Positions 55,800-64,000 of a stretch of DNA of 64,000 bases are shown here, piece after piece. Every line of letters starts with the position of its first letter. Within the stretch, counting starts at the first letter, position 1. The notes beneath the pieces are model-generated. The model was not told where the DNA came from. It saw nothing but the letters and a program-made list of their open reading frames with translations, and made no database searches. The DNA is from Granulosicoccus sp045106195. GTDB lineage: Bacteria > Pseudomonadota > Gammaproteobacteria > Granulosicoccales > Granulosicoccaceae. Where the stretch lies: assembly GCA_045106195.1 (NCBI GenBank), contig JBGCEH010000021.1, positions 12,315 to 76,314 on the forward strand, given 5' to 3'. The position numbers were made by a program, and so were the translations under genes.

Positions 55800-56624
55800 A
55801 TGGCTACCACCCAGCAAGCCGAAACACAGCGCGAAATATCGACTGGTAAGAATTCTCAGCTCGGCGTAATGAGCGACATAGAATGGGCTACACGCGTGGA
55901 TTTAGCAGCGGCCTACCGTATTGTGCATCATCATGGCTGGACCTCGCAGGTCTACAACCACATAACCGCACGGATTCCCGAAACGGAACATTTACTGATC
56001 AATCCGTTTGGGCATGGCTATGACGAAATTAAACCGGGCAATCTGGTGAAAATCGACATTGATGGCAACAAGCTTGATGACAGCCCCCATCCTGTCAACG
56101 CGGCGGGTTACACCATACATTCAGCCATACACGCAGCGCGTCCTGATTTGCAATGTATTGCACACACACATTCGCAAAATGCCACCGCTATCTGCTGTCT
56201 TCAAGAAGGCTTTATCCCGCTGACTCAAATGGGCTGCATGTTCTACGAGCGCATAGGCACACATGAGTTTGAAGGCATAGCGCTGGATCTCGAAGAGCGC
56301 CAGCGTCTGATTGATGATCTTGGTCCCGATAACCATACGCTATTACTGTATAACCACGGATTGATTGTCAGCGGCCCGAGTATCGCCCATGCCATTACCC
56401 GCCTCTATCACTTTGAAGATTGCGCAGGTGTTCAACTCAAGGCCATGGCAGCAGTTGCCGGCGGAGCTACGCTGAAGCGCCCTCGGCCAGAGATCATGGA
56501 AAAGACACGTGAGCAGTTTGAGTCAGGCGCATCTCAAGGTGGTGCCGCTGTGTTATTACCGGAATGGCCTGCGTATTTAAGAATGCTGGATCGTCAGGAT
56601 CCATATTGGCGCGATGCCGAATGA
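55800..56624 (+). CDS. Class II aldolase/adducin family protein
   Basis: A 274-residue protein starting at 55800, where GGAGAC stands 5 bp before the ATG. The zinc-binding histidines are visible in IAHTHSQNATAI and LLYNHGLIVSG. VYNHITARIP and GYTIHSAIHAARPDLQ also fit. Members cleave or decarboxylate hydroxyacid phosphates, or act as non-enzymatic homologues; the substrate is unknown. Divergent from the panE-like gene. Confidence 0.88.
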   Translation: MATTQQAETQREISTGKNSQLGVMSDIEWATRVDLAAAYRIVHHHGWTSQVYNHITARIPETEHLLINPFGHGYDEIKPGNLVKIDIDGNKLDDSPHPVNAAGYTIHSAIHAARPDLQCIAHTHSQNATAICCLQEGFIPLTQMGCMFYERIGTHEFEGIALDLEERQRLIDDLGPDNHTLLLYNHGLIVSGPSIAHAITRLYHFEDCAGVQLKAMAAVAGGATLKRPRPEIMEKTREQFESGASQGGAAVLLPEWPAYLRMLDRQDPYWRDAE

Positions 56625-56709
56625 ATAATTGCAGGTTTCATTGAACACCCTGATAGTCAGGATTGACAACGTAACCGATCGATCAATCCGTGTTTGAAAT
56701 TCGATCTTC

Positions 56710-57588
56710 ATGAGCGGTATTCTCTGGGGACTGCTGGGTGCCGTCCTTATAGGCGCCTCTGACTGCGTTGCGCGAATCACCTCGCAAAGGGTTGCCATCA
56801 GCATTCTCTTTCTCAGCATCATGGGTTTGTCATTCGCAACCCTTTCAGCAGGATTAGCTATATCAATGAGTTGGCCGGCGTGGCATCCTGCCGGATGGGG
56901 AGCATCGGCCATTTCAGGATTACTGAACCTGGTTGCCTTGTATTTTCTCTACCGTGCTCTAGCACGAGGACCTGTGGCGGTGGCCTCACCTGCTGCTTCA
57001 ACATTCACCGTGCTGCTTGTGGCGTTAAATATTTTTACAGGTGAGCCCTGGTCATGGATGCAAGTCGTTGCCATGCTGATTGTCTTCACGGGTGTGGCCA
57101 TGCTCGCAAGACCTACTAGTATTGATGCAGACACAAGAAACTATGACTCCGCCTGGCTGAAACATACGGCTCTTTTCGGATTGGCAGCGGCAACTGCGGT
57201 GGCAGTCAGAATGTTCTTCGCACAAGAGGCCAATAGCGCAATAGGTACACTACATGCGCTTTATCTGAATCGTTTGTTTGCTCTTGTTGGCTCAATAACG
57301 TTGGTTGCTTTTCATTTATACAGAAGCAATGAACTGTCATGGCCAACCGGTAGAATCAGGAATCTTGTCGTTGCACAAACCATTCTTGAAACTGCCGCAC
57401 TAGGCTCATTTCTCATAGGATCGGTTAACGGTGGTCGGGTAGCAGCATCGATTGGATTCTCTGCCTTTGCAGCGGCTACCGCGTTGTTTGCCTGGTGGTG
57501 GTTAGGAGAGCGTATCGGCTGGCAACGCGGCGCCTGGATTGTAGTAACAGGGCTGGGGGTACTATTGGCTGCGACGACCGGGCCGTGA
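56710..57588 (+). CDS. EamA/DMT family transporter
   Basis: A 292-residue inner-membrane transporter with ten helices in two EamA repeats (LLGAVLIGASDCVARITSQ; then SAFAAATALFAWWWLGERIGW). Its TGA stop (57586-57588) is formed by the first unit of the TGACG microsatellite that follows. Repeat contraction could not lengthen the protein, because the units keep supplying stops. Substrate unknown. Confidence 0.87.
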   Translation: MSGILWGLLGAVLIGASDCVARITSQRVAISILFLSIMGLSFATLSAGLAISMSWPAWHPAGWGASAISGLLNLVALYFLYRALARGPVAVASPAASTFTVLLVALNIFTGEPWSWMQVVAMLIVFTGVAMLARPTSIDADTRNYDSAWLKHTALFGLAAATAVAVRMFFAQEANSAIGTLHALYLNRLFALVGSITLVAFHLYRSNELSWPTGRIRNLVVAQTILETAALGSFLIGSVNGGRVAASIGFSAFAAATALFAWWWLGERIGWQRGAWIVVTGLGVLLAATTGP

Positions 57589-57740
57589 CGTGACGTGACG
57601 TGACGTGACGTGACGTGACGTGACGTGACGTGACTTGACTTGACTTGACTTGACTTGACTTGACTTGACTTGACTTGACTTGACTTGACTTGACTTGACT
57701 TGACTTGACTTGACTTGACTTGACTTGACTTGACTTGACT
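57586..57740. repeat. 31-copy pentanucleotide microsatellite, (TGACG)9(TGACT)22
   Basis: Nine perfect TGACG units (57586-57630) are followed by 22 perfect TGACT units (57631-57740), then TGAG. There is a single clean switch between variants. Because 5 is not a multiple of 3, the plus strand carries a TGA stop in every frame every 15 bp. The minus strand reads an uninterrupted Ser/Gln/Val/Lys repeat that has no sign of being a real protein. Confidence 0.97.
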
Positions 57741-58044
57741 TGAGTAGTTTCAAAATCCAATACTGCGTATACCGTGTGCTGTTCTGACAGCACGTTCGTG
57801 GAACGAACAGGCTTCTTCATGAATTTTTTCTGCTTGGATGGAATTAATTCAACCAGAACGTGGCTATCCAACTAGAGCTTGATGTTTTTTCGTGCGACAT
57901 TGATATTTTTCTCCACACAAGCTGGGTTCCACTGTGCAACTCGGATAGATACCCACATTTGGCAAATTAACGTGGGTGGCTGCATCACAGTTTACACGTG
58001 AAAGGTCAATACCGCTGTTCACAATTACAGCAAGCGAGGTTAGA
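57741..58044. other. Non-coding stretch after the microsatellite
   Basis: 304 bp where I find no gene. Minus-strand frames here are read-through of the damaged membrane-protein gene or of the repeat. Confidence 0.5.
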
Positions 58045-58692
58045 TTAATTAATTGATCCCAGTAAAAAAACCACAAGGGCCCCGCAGCCAGCCAACGCCA
58101 GTTCCAGGAACACCGTCTCCGGAAATGCCAGCCCATGGCTGCACGAAAACCTATTTCCTTGAAAACGCCGAGAGGAATATGCACCGGGGTAACCAGTAAT
58201 CTCATGTCACCGGCCAAGGAATTTTCTCGTTCAGTTGCCATGTCGGCGATCAGTGTTTCGCTGTTGGTTCCAATTGCTACACACATACCGTTATGACAAA
58301 CGGGAAGCCAGACTGAGGGCTCAAGCTTTTCCCAGGCTGGTGTATAGTTGCGCGAAAGACAAATAAGGCCAGACGAGGTGTGCTCCAGGGTGATATTCAG
58401 CAACAACGGGAACCTGGAAAAAAATGCGCCACCGTATGTTGCCGCATGAACACCGTTGACATAGTCGATCGAAGTGATGGGAATATCCTCATAAAGCTGA
58501 ACGTTCTCCGGAAGCCGGTACAAGCGAAAAAAACATTTCAATATGCTGAGTATACGCTGCAGCAATGAAAGAGCCACCAATCAAAATTACGCCAGCGCTC
58601 ACCGCCAAGCCCAGTATTGAATATGGAAACTGAACATTTTTATTGGATATCACAATGCCCTCTAGACTAGTTTTTCTCAGGAACATATCCAA
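58045..58692 (-). pseudogene. Membrane protein gene with two frameshifts
   Basis: Three minus-strand frames carry consecutive parts of one plausible protein. Frame A (from 58692 or 58653) has a clear membrane helix, YSILGLAVSAGVILIGGSF, and reaches an A7/T7 run at 58527-58533. Frame B continues with a soluble domain (RLPENVQLYEDIPITSIDY and onward). Frame C supplies a second hydrophobic helix near the end, ELALAGCGALVVFLLGSIN, stopping at 58045. In frame B that end is Trp/Arg-rich nonsense. No family is certain; the outline (helix, soluble domain, helix) resembles DUF3592-type proteins. Sequencing errors are the alternative. Confidence 0.5.
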
Positions 58693-58805
58693 GCCTATCC
58701 ACTTTCAATCAAGATGGTGAATCCGCTCATCTTGCAATTTTTACTAAACTTGACTTTCTTGGTTCCGGTGGACTCCAGTGTTGTCCAAAACCCGATTGAA
58801 CGCCT

Positions 58806-59726
58806 CTACAGTGGTTGCAGCAAATCATTGTCATCTTGTTGAAATTGCTTTGACAACGCGTCGTAGAGGAATTGCCTAACCACCCTCATGCGGGCGGTAT
58901 CGCGTAAATCTGAATGCGTTAGCATCCATAAGGAATTTTGCGCTATTGGCTGCCCAGCAGATAGTTCTTGCAGACCACTCTCATCATCCAGCATATAGCT
59001 TGGCAGTACTGTGATACCTACGCCAGCTGAGCACATGGCTTTGGCAATCAAAAAATTATTGACCTCTACAGTGCGTGTCATGGCACCGATACGCTCACGC
59101 ATCCACTCATAGAAAGGTACTCCTTCAAAACTTCTGTCCAGTACGATGAATTGATTATTGTCTGTAGAGCGAGGAAAACCATCTAAACTATGCCGCTGTA
59201 TATAATCTCGTGATGCACAAGCCGAAAATTTCACATATCCGAGTTGACGCCCAACCAGATTATCCGGCGGCTCTTTACAGGTGCGTATTGCAATGTCTGC
59301 TTCGCGGTTCTGCATGTTTCTGGCCCGGCTTCCCATCTGGATCTTTAATTTCAATTCAGGGTATAGTTCAGTCAGCTCCCTGACCAATGGCGGCATAAGG
59401 TTAAAAGCCAGCGAGTCTGTAGTCGCTATGAGTATCTCACCGGCCATGTCATGGTCTGCTCTAGTGATATCACACGCTGCAGCATCCAGAGATCTCTTGA
59501 GTTTGCTTGCGTGCGCTAGCAATGACGAACCAGCTGCAGTGAGTACATAACCTGCTGAAGTGTGCTCAAACAAGCGCGTTTGAAGCGACGATTCGAAAGC
59601 CTTGACTCGTCGTAATACCGTCGTATGGCTGACTCCAAGCTCCCTACCGGCAGCAGATAACGTTACTCGATCAGCCAGAGCGAGAAAGAAACGCAGGTGA
59701 TCCCAGTTCCATTTATTTGAACTCAT
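58806..59726 (-). CDS. LysR family transcriptional regulator
   Basis: A 306-residue regulator. The N-terminal winged helix is at WDHLRFFLALADRVTLSAAGRELG with the recognition helix following (SHTTVLRRVKAFE). The effector domain starts GEILIATTDSLAFNL. Targets are unknown. It is divergent from cytochrome c' and could control it. Confidence 0.9.
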   Translation of the reverse strand: MSSNKWNWDHLRFFLALADRVTLSAAGRELGVSHTTVLRRVKAFESSLQTRLFEHTSAGYVLTAAGSSLLAHASKLKRSLDAAACDITRADHDMAGEILIATTDSLAFNLMPPLVRELTELYPELKLKIQMGSRARNMQNREADIAIRTCKEPPDNLVGRQLGYVKFSACASRDYIQRHSLDGFPRSTDNNQFIVLDRSFEGVPFYEWMRERIGAMTRTVEVNNFLIAKAMCSAGVGITVLPSYMLDDESGLQELSAGQPIAQNSLWMLTHSDLRDTARMRVVRQFLYDALSKQFQQDDNDLLQPL

Positions 59727-59883
59727 GAACGTAAGCTATTGACTCGAAAATATACTTTAGTATGCCGCTGTACAACCCAATGTGCAATTATGAACAATTA
59801 CTGTGCGTATATTTACAGCTTTCAAACCGGTATTTGTTCTACTGCGTTGGTACTTTGGTTCCTCGCACAGGAGACAGAATATT

Positions 59884-60363
59884 ATGAATATACCACCACG
59901 CTTTCATCTACCTATTGTTGCAATTGTCCTGGCAATCAGCTCGCCAGCAATATTCGCCGATGGTCCACATGATAAAGCGATCAAGGCAAGACAAGCCATG
60001 TTTCAGCTTTATGGGTTCAACATCGGTATTTTAAGCGGTATGGCCAAAGGCAACATTGAATACGATGCCGACATAGCCAAGGAAGCTGCTGAAAACCTAA
60101 ATGCGGCAGCCAACCTCGGACAATCACAATTCTGGCCACAAGGATCTGACAGCGAAACCGACGGCAATATCAAAAACCGAGCTTTGCCAGCAATCTGGTC
60201 TTCATATCCTGCAATTCTGGAAAAATCAGAGGCATTGACAACGGCAGTCGCTGCACTTGCCCCAGTGGCGGGCAACGGCCTCGAGGCGCTGCAGGCTGCA
60301 CTGGGTGATGTAGGGGGATCATGCAAAGGCTGTCATGATGACTACAGGGCCGAAAAAAAGTGA
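59884..60363 (+). CDS. Cytochrome c' (class II c-type cytochrome)
   Basis: About 159 residues from MNIPPRF (59884), preceded by GGAGACAG. A signal peptide ends ISSPAIFA. The four-helix body carries a C-terminal heme site CKGCHDDYR, as usual for this class, with KARQAMFQLYGFNIG in helix 1. Periplasmic cytochromes c' bind NO and CO and protect against nitrosative stress; that role here is inferred. Confidence 0.9.
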   Translation: MNIPPRFHLPIVAIVLAISSPAIFADGPHDKAIKARQAMFQLYGFNIGILSGMAKGNIEYDADIAKEAAENLNAAANLGQSQFWPQGSDSETDGNIKNRALPAIWSSYPAILEKSEALTTAVAALAPVAGNGLEALQAALGDVGGSCKGCHDDYRAEKK

Positions 60364-60429
60364 ACTGATAAACGTCGCTATTTAATGTATGCACTATCAA
60401 CACACAATTAGTCGACAAGCAAAGCGCAC

Positions 60430-60460
60430 TAACCATCAGCACAAAGTCTGCTGATGGTTA
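60430..60460. terminator. 12-bp perfect hairpin between cytochrome c' and response regulator
   Basis: TAACCATCAGCA (60430-60441) pairs perfectly with 60449-60460 around a 7-nt loop. It lies between convergent genes. The adjacent A7 run is on the wrong side for a plus-strand intrinsic terminator, so efficiency is uncertain. Confidence 0.5.
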
Positions 60461-60572
60461 ACAAAAAAATATCGTTAACACAGCAAGACGCTTAGAGAAT
60501 CGCATCACACGGACGCTAGCTAACACGCATTCAAAGGCATGTGCCGACCGAGCACAGCGCTATGAAAGATCT

Positions 60573-60971
60573 TTATTCGCTGACTAAATCAGCTACCTTG
60601 CGAACGTCGTCATATGACAACGGTTTGGAGATAAAATCTTTTACTGCTTCAAAACGGCGAGCCCGATTTTCATCATCAGGGTCTAAAGACGTGGTCAACA
60701 TAACAATAACAACCTTTGCAACATCCCGTCCAAGACGCGTTGATGCCTCTTCGAGAAATTCAAAGCCATTCATTCTGGGCATGTTGATATCCAGAAAAAT
60801 GACACTGACTTCAAGCTGTGGGTTTTCAATCAAATGGTCTAAAGCTTCGTCGGCATAGGTAAAGCCAATAATAGTTTCGACCAAACCCGACTTTTCGAGA
60901 ACTCGCGTGTACAGTCGCTGATCCATATTAGAGTCGTCAATCAGCATTGCCAGTTTTATAGGTTTAGACAT
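60573..60971 (-). CDS. Single-domain response regulator (CheY-like)
   Basis: A 132-residue receiver starting at MSKPIKLAM (60971). Asp12/Asp13 form the acidic pocket, Asp61 (FLDINMPRMNG) is the phosphorylation site, MLTTS gives the switch threonine and SKPL the conserved lysine. No output domain. Its start overlaps the kinase stop by 8 bp, so the two are coupled. The MNGFEFLEE style is common in Rcp1-like regulators of phytochrome-type kinases. Confidence 0.9.
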   Translation of the reverse strand: MSKPIKLAMLIDDSNMDQRLYTRVLEKSGLVETIIGFTYADEALDHLIENPQLEVSVIFLDINMPRMNGFEFLEEASTRLGRDVAKVVIVMLTTSLDPDDENRARRFEAVKDFISKPLSYDDVRKVADLVSE

Positions 60972-63306
60972 TACTCTCTTTTCCAAAGGTGATTTCCACT
61001 CTGGTACCGCCATCGGGTCCGGCTTTTGCGCAGATGTCGCCACCATGGTTTGAGACCACACGCCTGCAGATAGCCAATCCTAATCCTGTACCTTCGTATT
61101 CCGACTGAATATATAGTCGGCAAAACATACCAAAGACTAGCTCTCGGTGCTCGCTGGGAATTCCAATACCGTTGTCAGAAACGTTGATTCTAATGCCATC
61201 AGGCAAGCAATCAGTGGAAATCTCAACAATAGGACTGCGGTTGGGCGCTCGAAATTTTATCGCATTGGAGATTAAATTTTGAAACAAAATTCGTAGCTGC
61301 ATCGGATTCCCCTGCAAAACAGGCATCTCTGCTCTTTTAATCTTTGCATCGGCCTTTAAAACATCCGCTTTCAAGTCCTTGACAATCATGTCAATCAATT
61401 CATTGCAATCAATGGTCTCTAGTTGTAACTCATCGTGAACAGTTCGTGAATAATCGAGGACATCTTTCACCAACTGCCCCATACGAGAGTTGGTGACCTT
61501 CATATCTCTCAAAACATGTAAACCTTCCTCAGCCAGAAAACCCTCTTCCTCCAGTTCCGAGATCAACATTCCCATCGTATTGCTTGGAGCTTTCAGATCA
61601 TGCGACATCGCATAGGTAAATTCTGCCTGCTCTTGATTCGTAAGTTCTAGTTTTGTCACTAGGTTGCCCAGCTCTACAGCATGGGCCTTTTCGCGCACAA
61701 GGTCGTGCTCTTGACGCACAAAAACGAGCTGCCGCTGCCGTTGCCGCTGCCAAATAAAAAATGCTGTAAACAACAAAAAAACGGTGCCAGCGGCGTAAAG
61801 GAACATCGTGATACGCTGCGTCGTCCAGAATACAGGTTTGCCAAAGTACTTCTCGTTCAGAGCTCTGTATCTATCGGTCAGTAGAAAAGCCGGAATCGCC
61901 ACATTCAATCGTTCACGAACAACTCCGAGACCTGAGCGCAGGCCGATCGCGACGACAGCCTCGAAGTCAGGTGATCCAATAGAGCGAAACTGTTCAGTGA
62001 GCAAAACTCTTTCAGAGCCACCAGCTACATTCAGAATGGCATCAATCTCACCAGTTTCTAACGCACTGACTAGAGTTTGGGAATCATTTATCGCAATGAA
62101 CTCTGCGACCTTGAGATCATTTTCTTGTGCGACCAGAACGGTGTCGGGTAGGCCACCGACACGCAAACCTGACACATCAGCAAGCCTCTGCAGAGCAGTA
62201 TCAGTGTCTCGAACAAAAATGTCCAGCGGCAGAAGTTGTATCGGTATCGTCAGATCGAGAACTTGTCTGATTGCATTGGTTACTCGCACAACCGGTACGA
62301 CGTCCACAGTGGCAACGTTTATGGCTTCAAAATACTCCACTAACGATACAGGAACGAATTCAATCTTCAAACCGGATTTATCTGCAAGTTCGGCGATAAG
62401 CTCTACCGAAAAGCCTGTGATGGTATCGCCCTCCAGTATCATCCAAGGTGCCATATGTGCTACAGGAATCTGTAGAACCTCCGGCGCTATGTCTGGCACT
62501 TGCGAACGGAAGCGCCTGACTAAGGCATCGATTCGGCCGTCAGCCTTCATTCTCGCAATCGCGTCATTAATCGGGTCAAGCAGTTCTGCGCGAGACTGAT
62601 GCACAATCACTACGCGTTCCAACGTCTCCACTGGCGGACCGACAAAAGCAATCCGGTGGTCCAAACGTGCGGCCTGCGCCTCTGCAAAAGTAAACCCGGT
62701 CTCAGTTGCAATGGCATCAATCTCGCGTGACAAGAGTGAAATCAATGCAGCCCGCGTATTTGGAAACGCTAATGTCAAAGCATCAGGGTAGAGCGTTGGG
62801 TCAGAACCCGCGCCCGGGGGCATTATACCGATGCGTGTACCCGCTGTATCTGTGTAGTCAAACGTTTCAGTGTCTTCGACGCGAACGGCGAAGCGAACTT
62901 CTGACGTAAAAACAATATCCGAGAAAAGGTTGTTATCTGCCAAGCCCGGCAGCTTTGCCGCCATCGGTAAAATTTCGGAAACACCAGCATTCTGATCACG
63001 AGCCCAGGTAGCATAATCTGGTACGCGGTAAGGTGTGATATCAAATCCCAGTTCGCGCCCAAGGGCGAAGGCTAGCTCCGTACCAAGTCCAGTGGCAGCT
63101 CCAGCATCATCACTATAAAACAATGGTCGAACATCACTCCATGCCATGTCAACCGAGGTGAAAGCAAAAGCCTGTGCGTTGTGCAAGGAGTTTTCACTCG
63201 CCTCAGAAACAACTGGCCCGGCACCGAAAAATAGAAATACGGAGCCAATAATCGCCATACCTATGACGCCAAACTCAACGCTCTTAAACGAATGTTGGAA
63301 ACTCAT
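60964..63306 (-). CDS. Sensor histidine kinase with two periplasmic solute-binding domains
   Basis: A 780-residue membrane kinase. An N-terminal helix (11-30) anchors two tandem SBP_bac_3-like domains (about 45-270 and 278-490), as in BvgS/EvgS-type sensors. A membrane helix at about 500-520 and a short coiled coil (525-560) follow. The HisKA domain has His569 (YAMSHDLKAP) and the HATPase has NLISNAIKF, DNGIGIP and GTGLGLAICRR. Unlike BvgS it has no receiver or Hpt domain; the phosphate goes to the separate receiver encoded next to it. Ligands of the two domains are unknown. Confidence 0.92.
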   Translation of the reverse strand: MSFQHSFKSVEFGVIGMAIIGSVFLFFGAGPVVSEASENSLHNAQAFAFTSVDMAWSDVRPLFYSDDAGAATGLGTELAFALGRELGFDITPYRVPDYATWARDQNAGVSEILPMAAKLPGLADNNLFSDIVFTSEVRFAVRVEDTETFDYTDTAGTRIGIMPPGAGSDPTLYPDALTLAFPNTRAALISLLSREIDAIATETGFTFAEAQAARLDHRIAFVGPPVETLERVVIVHQSRAELLDPINDAIARMKADGRIDALVRRFRSQVPDIAPEVLQIPVAHMAPWMILEGDTITGFSVELIAELADKSGLKIEFVPVSLVEYFEAINVATVDVVPVVRVTNAIRQVLDLTIPIQLLPLDIFVRDTDTALQRLADVSGLRVGGLPDTVLVAQENDLKVAEFIAINDSQTLVSALETGEIDAILNVAGGSERVLLTEQFRSIGSPDFEAVVAIGLRSGLGVVRERLNVAIPAFLLTDRYRALNEKYFGKPVFWTTQRITMFLYAAGTVFLLFTAFFIWQRQRQRQLVFVRQEHDLVREKAHAVELGNLVTKLELTNQEQAEFTYAMSHDLKAPSNTMGMLISELEEEGFLAEEGLHVLRDMKVTNSRMGQLVKDVLDYSRTVHDELQLETIDCNELIDMIVKDLKADVLKADAKIKRAEMPVLQGNPMQLRILFQNLISNAIKFRAPNRSPIVEISTDCLPDGIRINVSDNGIGIPSEHRELVFGMFCRLYIQSEYEGTGLGLAICRRVVSNHGGDICAKAGPDGGTRVEITFGKESNV

Positions 63307-63517
63307 AGCAGTTGAGGGTCAGGCGTATCCTTATGTGCGACCTAAGATACCAAGCGTGCAGAATGTCACCAAACCTTTACTCATACAAGCAAACGTTTGC
63401 TGATACATCTATGAGGGTTACCCGGAATCAATTACAACTTCGTACTGGCATGGATACACCCATCGCAGGAATGACGTGGGACAGGGATGAAAGCACAAAT
63501 CCGGTCCGCAGAACGAC

Positions 63518-63541
63518 AAAAGGCCACCCCGGAGGATGGCC
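63518..63541 (-). terminator. Intrinsic terminator of the rRNA operon
   Basis: On the minus strand an 8-bp stem (63541-63534 with 63529-63522) with a 4-nt loop is followed directly by TTTTGTCGTT. Confidence 0.85.
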
Positions 63542-63589
63542 TGATGGCGCTCAGGGACTCTACCTATGTAGAGTGTGTGACAAATAAAA

Positions 63590-63704
63590 CCCGGCGATGA
63601 CCTACTTTCACATGGGGAAACCCCACACTATCATTGGCGCTGAACTGTTTCACTTCCGAGTTCGAGATGGGATCGGGTGGTTCCAGAACGCTGTGGTCGC
63701 CGGG
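63590..63704 (-). rRNA. rrf: 5S ribosomal RNA
   Basis: About 115 nt. The minus strand reads CCCGGCGACCACAGCG... to ...GTCATCGCCGGG, with complementary ends. The conserved internal blocks CCGATCCCATCTCGAACTCG and GAAGTGAAAC are present. It follows the 23S gene by about 172 bp. Confidence 0.96.
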
Positions 63705-63876
63705 AGAACTGGTTGTCGGACTTGTTCAGGGAACAAGACCAACGAATCGGATGAATGAAGTTGTGTTGCGCTGTTCAACGGTGGTTTGTTGAATGGCAAC
63801 CCGTACTTGTCAATCGTTGTCCTACTGTATGTCGCATACAACCCACAGTGCACAGAGCAACTGCTTGGGTGTTATA

Positions 63877-64000
63877 TGGTCAAGCCTCACGGGCAATTAG
63901 TACAGGTTAGCTTCACACATTACTGCGCTTCCACACCCTGCCTATCAACCTTGTGGTCTTCAAGGGCCCTTCAGGAATCTCAAGGATTCAGTGAGAACTC
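63877..64000 (-). rRNA. rrl: 23S ribosomal RNA, 3' end (partial)
   Basis: The minus strand contains GAAGCTAACCTGTACTAATT and GCCCGTGAGGCTTGACC, the conserved 3' terminal part of 23S rRNA. The gene runs off the right edge. The end position is approximate. Confidence 0.95.

Noticed and set aside
57476..57871. Minus-strand open frame across the microsatellite encoding a Ser-Gln-Val-Lys-Ser repeat protein
   Set aside because: The frame is open only because the pentamer lacks stops on this strand. There is no ribosome-binding site or domain, and it runs into the coding region of the EamA gene.

Overview
This 64 kb window looks like chromosome from a free-living, probably marine, heterotrophic gammaproteobacterium. 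The reading is inferred from gene content and rRNA type: PqiABC, Bcr/CflA and YcaQ-type proteins, TRAP and NMT1-type ABC uptake systems, PhoX, a laminarinase-like GH16 enzyme, and TCA-cycle sucCD next to ordinary accessory genes. A Granulosicoccus-like organism would fit, but the sequence given does not prove it. There is no phage, CRISPR array, transposase or tRNA. The right end is the 3' part of an rRNA operon on the minus strand (23S 3' end, then 5S, then a terminator).

Layout. 1-0.7 kb: the damaged 3' end of an FN3/sialate-esterase-like gene. 0.7-5.5 kb: a trimethylamine-dehydrogenase-like flavoenzyme, a small P-loop kinase, and a Gfo/Idh/MocA-ThuA pair. The ThuA gene overlaps the end of a pqiA-pqiA-pqiB-pqiC lipid-transport operon (5.5-9.1 kb). 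9.1-16.8 kb: a lipoprotein alpha/beta hydrolase, a DUF533/TerB protein, a YcaQ-like glycosylase, a two-gene YeeE/YedE sulfur importer, a CBS protein with an inositol dehydrogenase, and a GH16 lipoprotein. 17-23.9 kb: an EamA transporter, a complete larA-larC-larE-larB nickel-pincer racemase operon preceded by a 3-hydroxyisobutyrate-dehydrogenase-like gene, and cobU. 24-31.4 kb: an MFS exporter, an AIM24 protein, MipA/OmpV with DUF3019, and a sulfonate/nitrate-type ABC importer. 31.8-38.7 kb: two convergent large redox genes, a 961-residue diheme surface cytochrome and a 1311-residue molybdopterin oxidoreductase with a C-terminal NifU domain. 38.8-42 kb: a lipoprotein gene split by an in-frame amber codon, a membrane protein, a PQQ-dependent sugar dehydrogenase and a CBS fragment. 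42-48 kb: an isochorismatase-like hydrolase, sucCD, a Na/Ca antiporter, and an ECF sigma/anti-sigma pair. 48-57.6 kb: PhoX, a TRAP transporter followed by a cytochrome P450, a PanE-like reductase, a class II aldolase and a second EamA transporter. That last gene's stop codon is the first unit of a 31-copy 5-bp microsatellite. 58-63.3 kb: a frameshifted membrane-protein pseudogene, a LysR regulator, cytochrome c', and a two-component pair whose kinase carries two periplasmic solute-binding domains.

The strongest candidates for undescribed biology are: the stand-alone MopB-NifU fusion protein (34775-38710); the TRAP-P450 operon (50450-54516); the lar operon, with its three-cysteine LarE and neighbouring dehydrogenase; and the GlyGly-CTERM-like diheme cytochrome with calcium-binding repeats. 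Decay or phase-variation signals (A8 run, amber codon, A7 run, pentamer array) recur across the window. They deserve a check against raw reads before biological interpretation.
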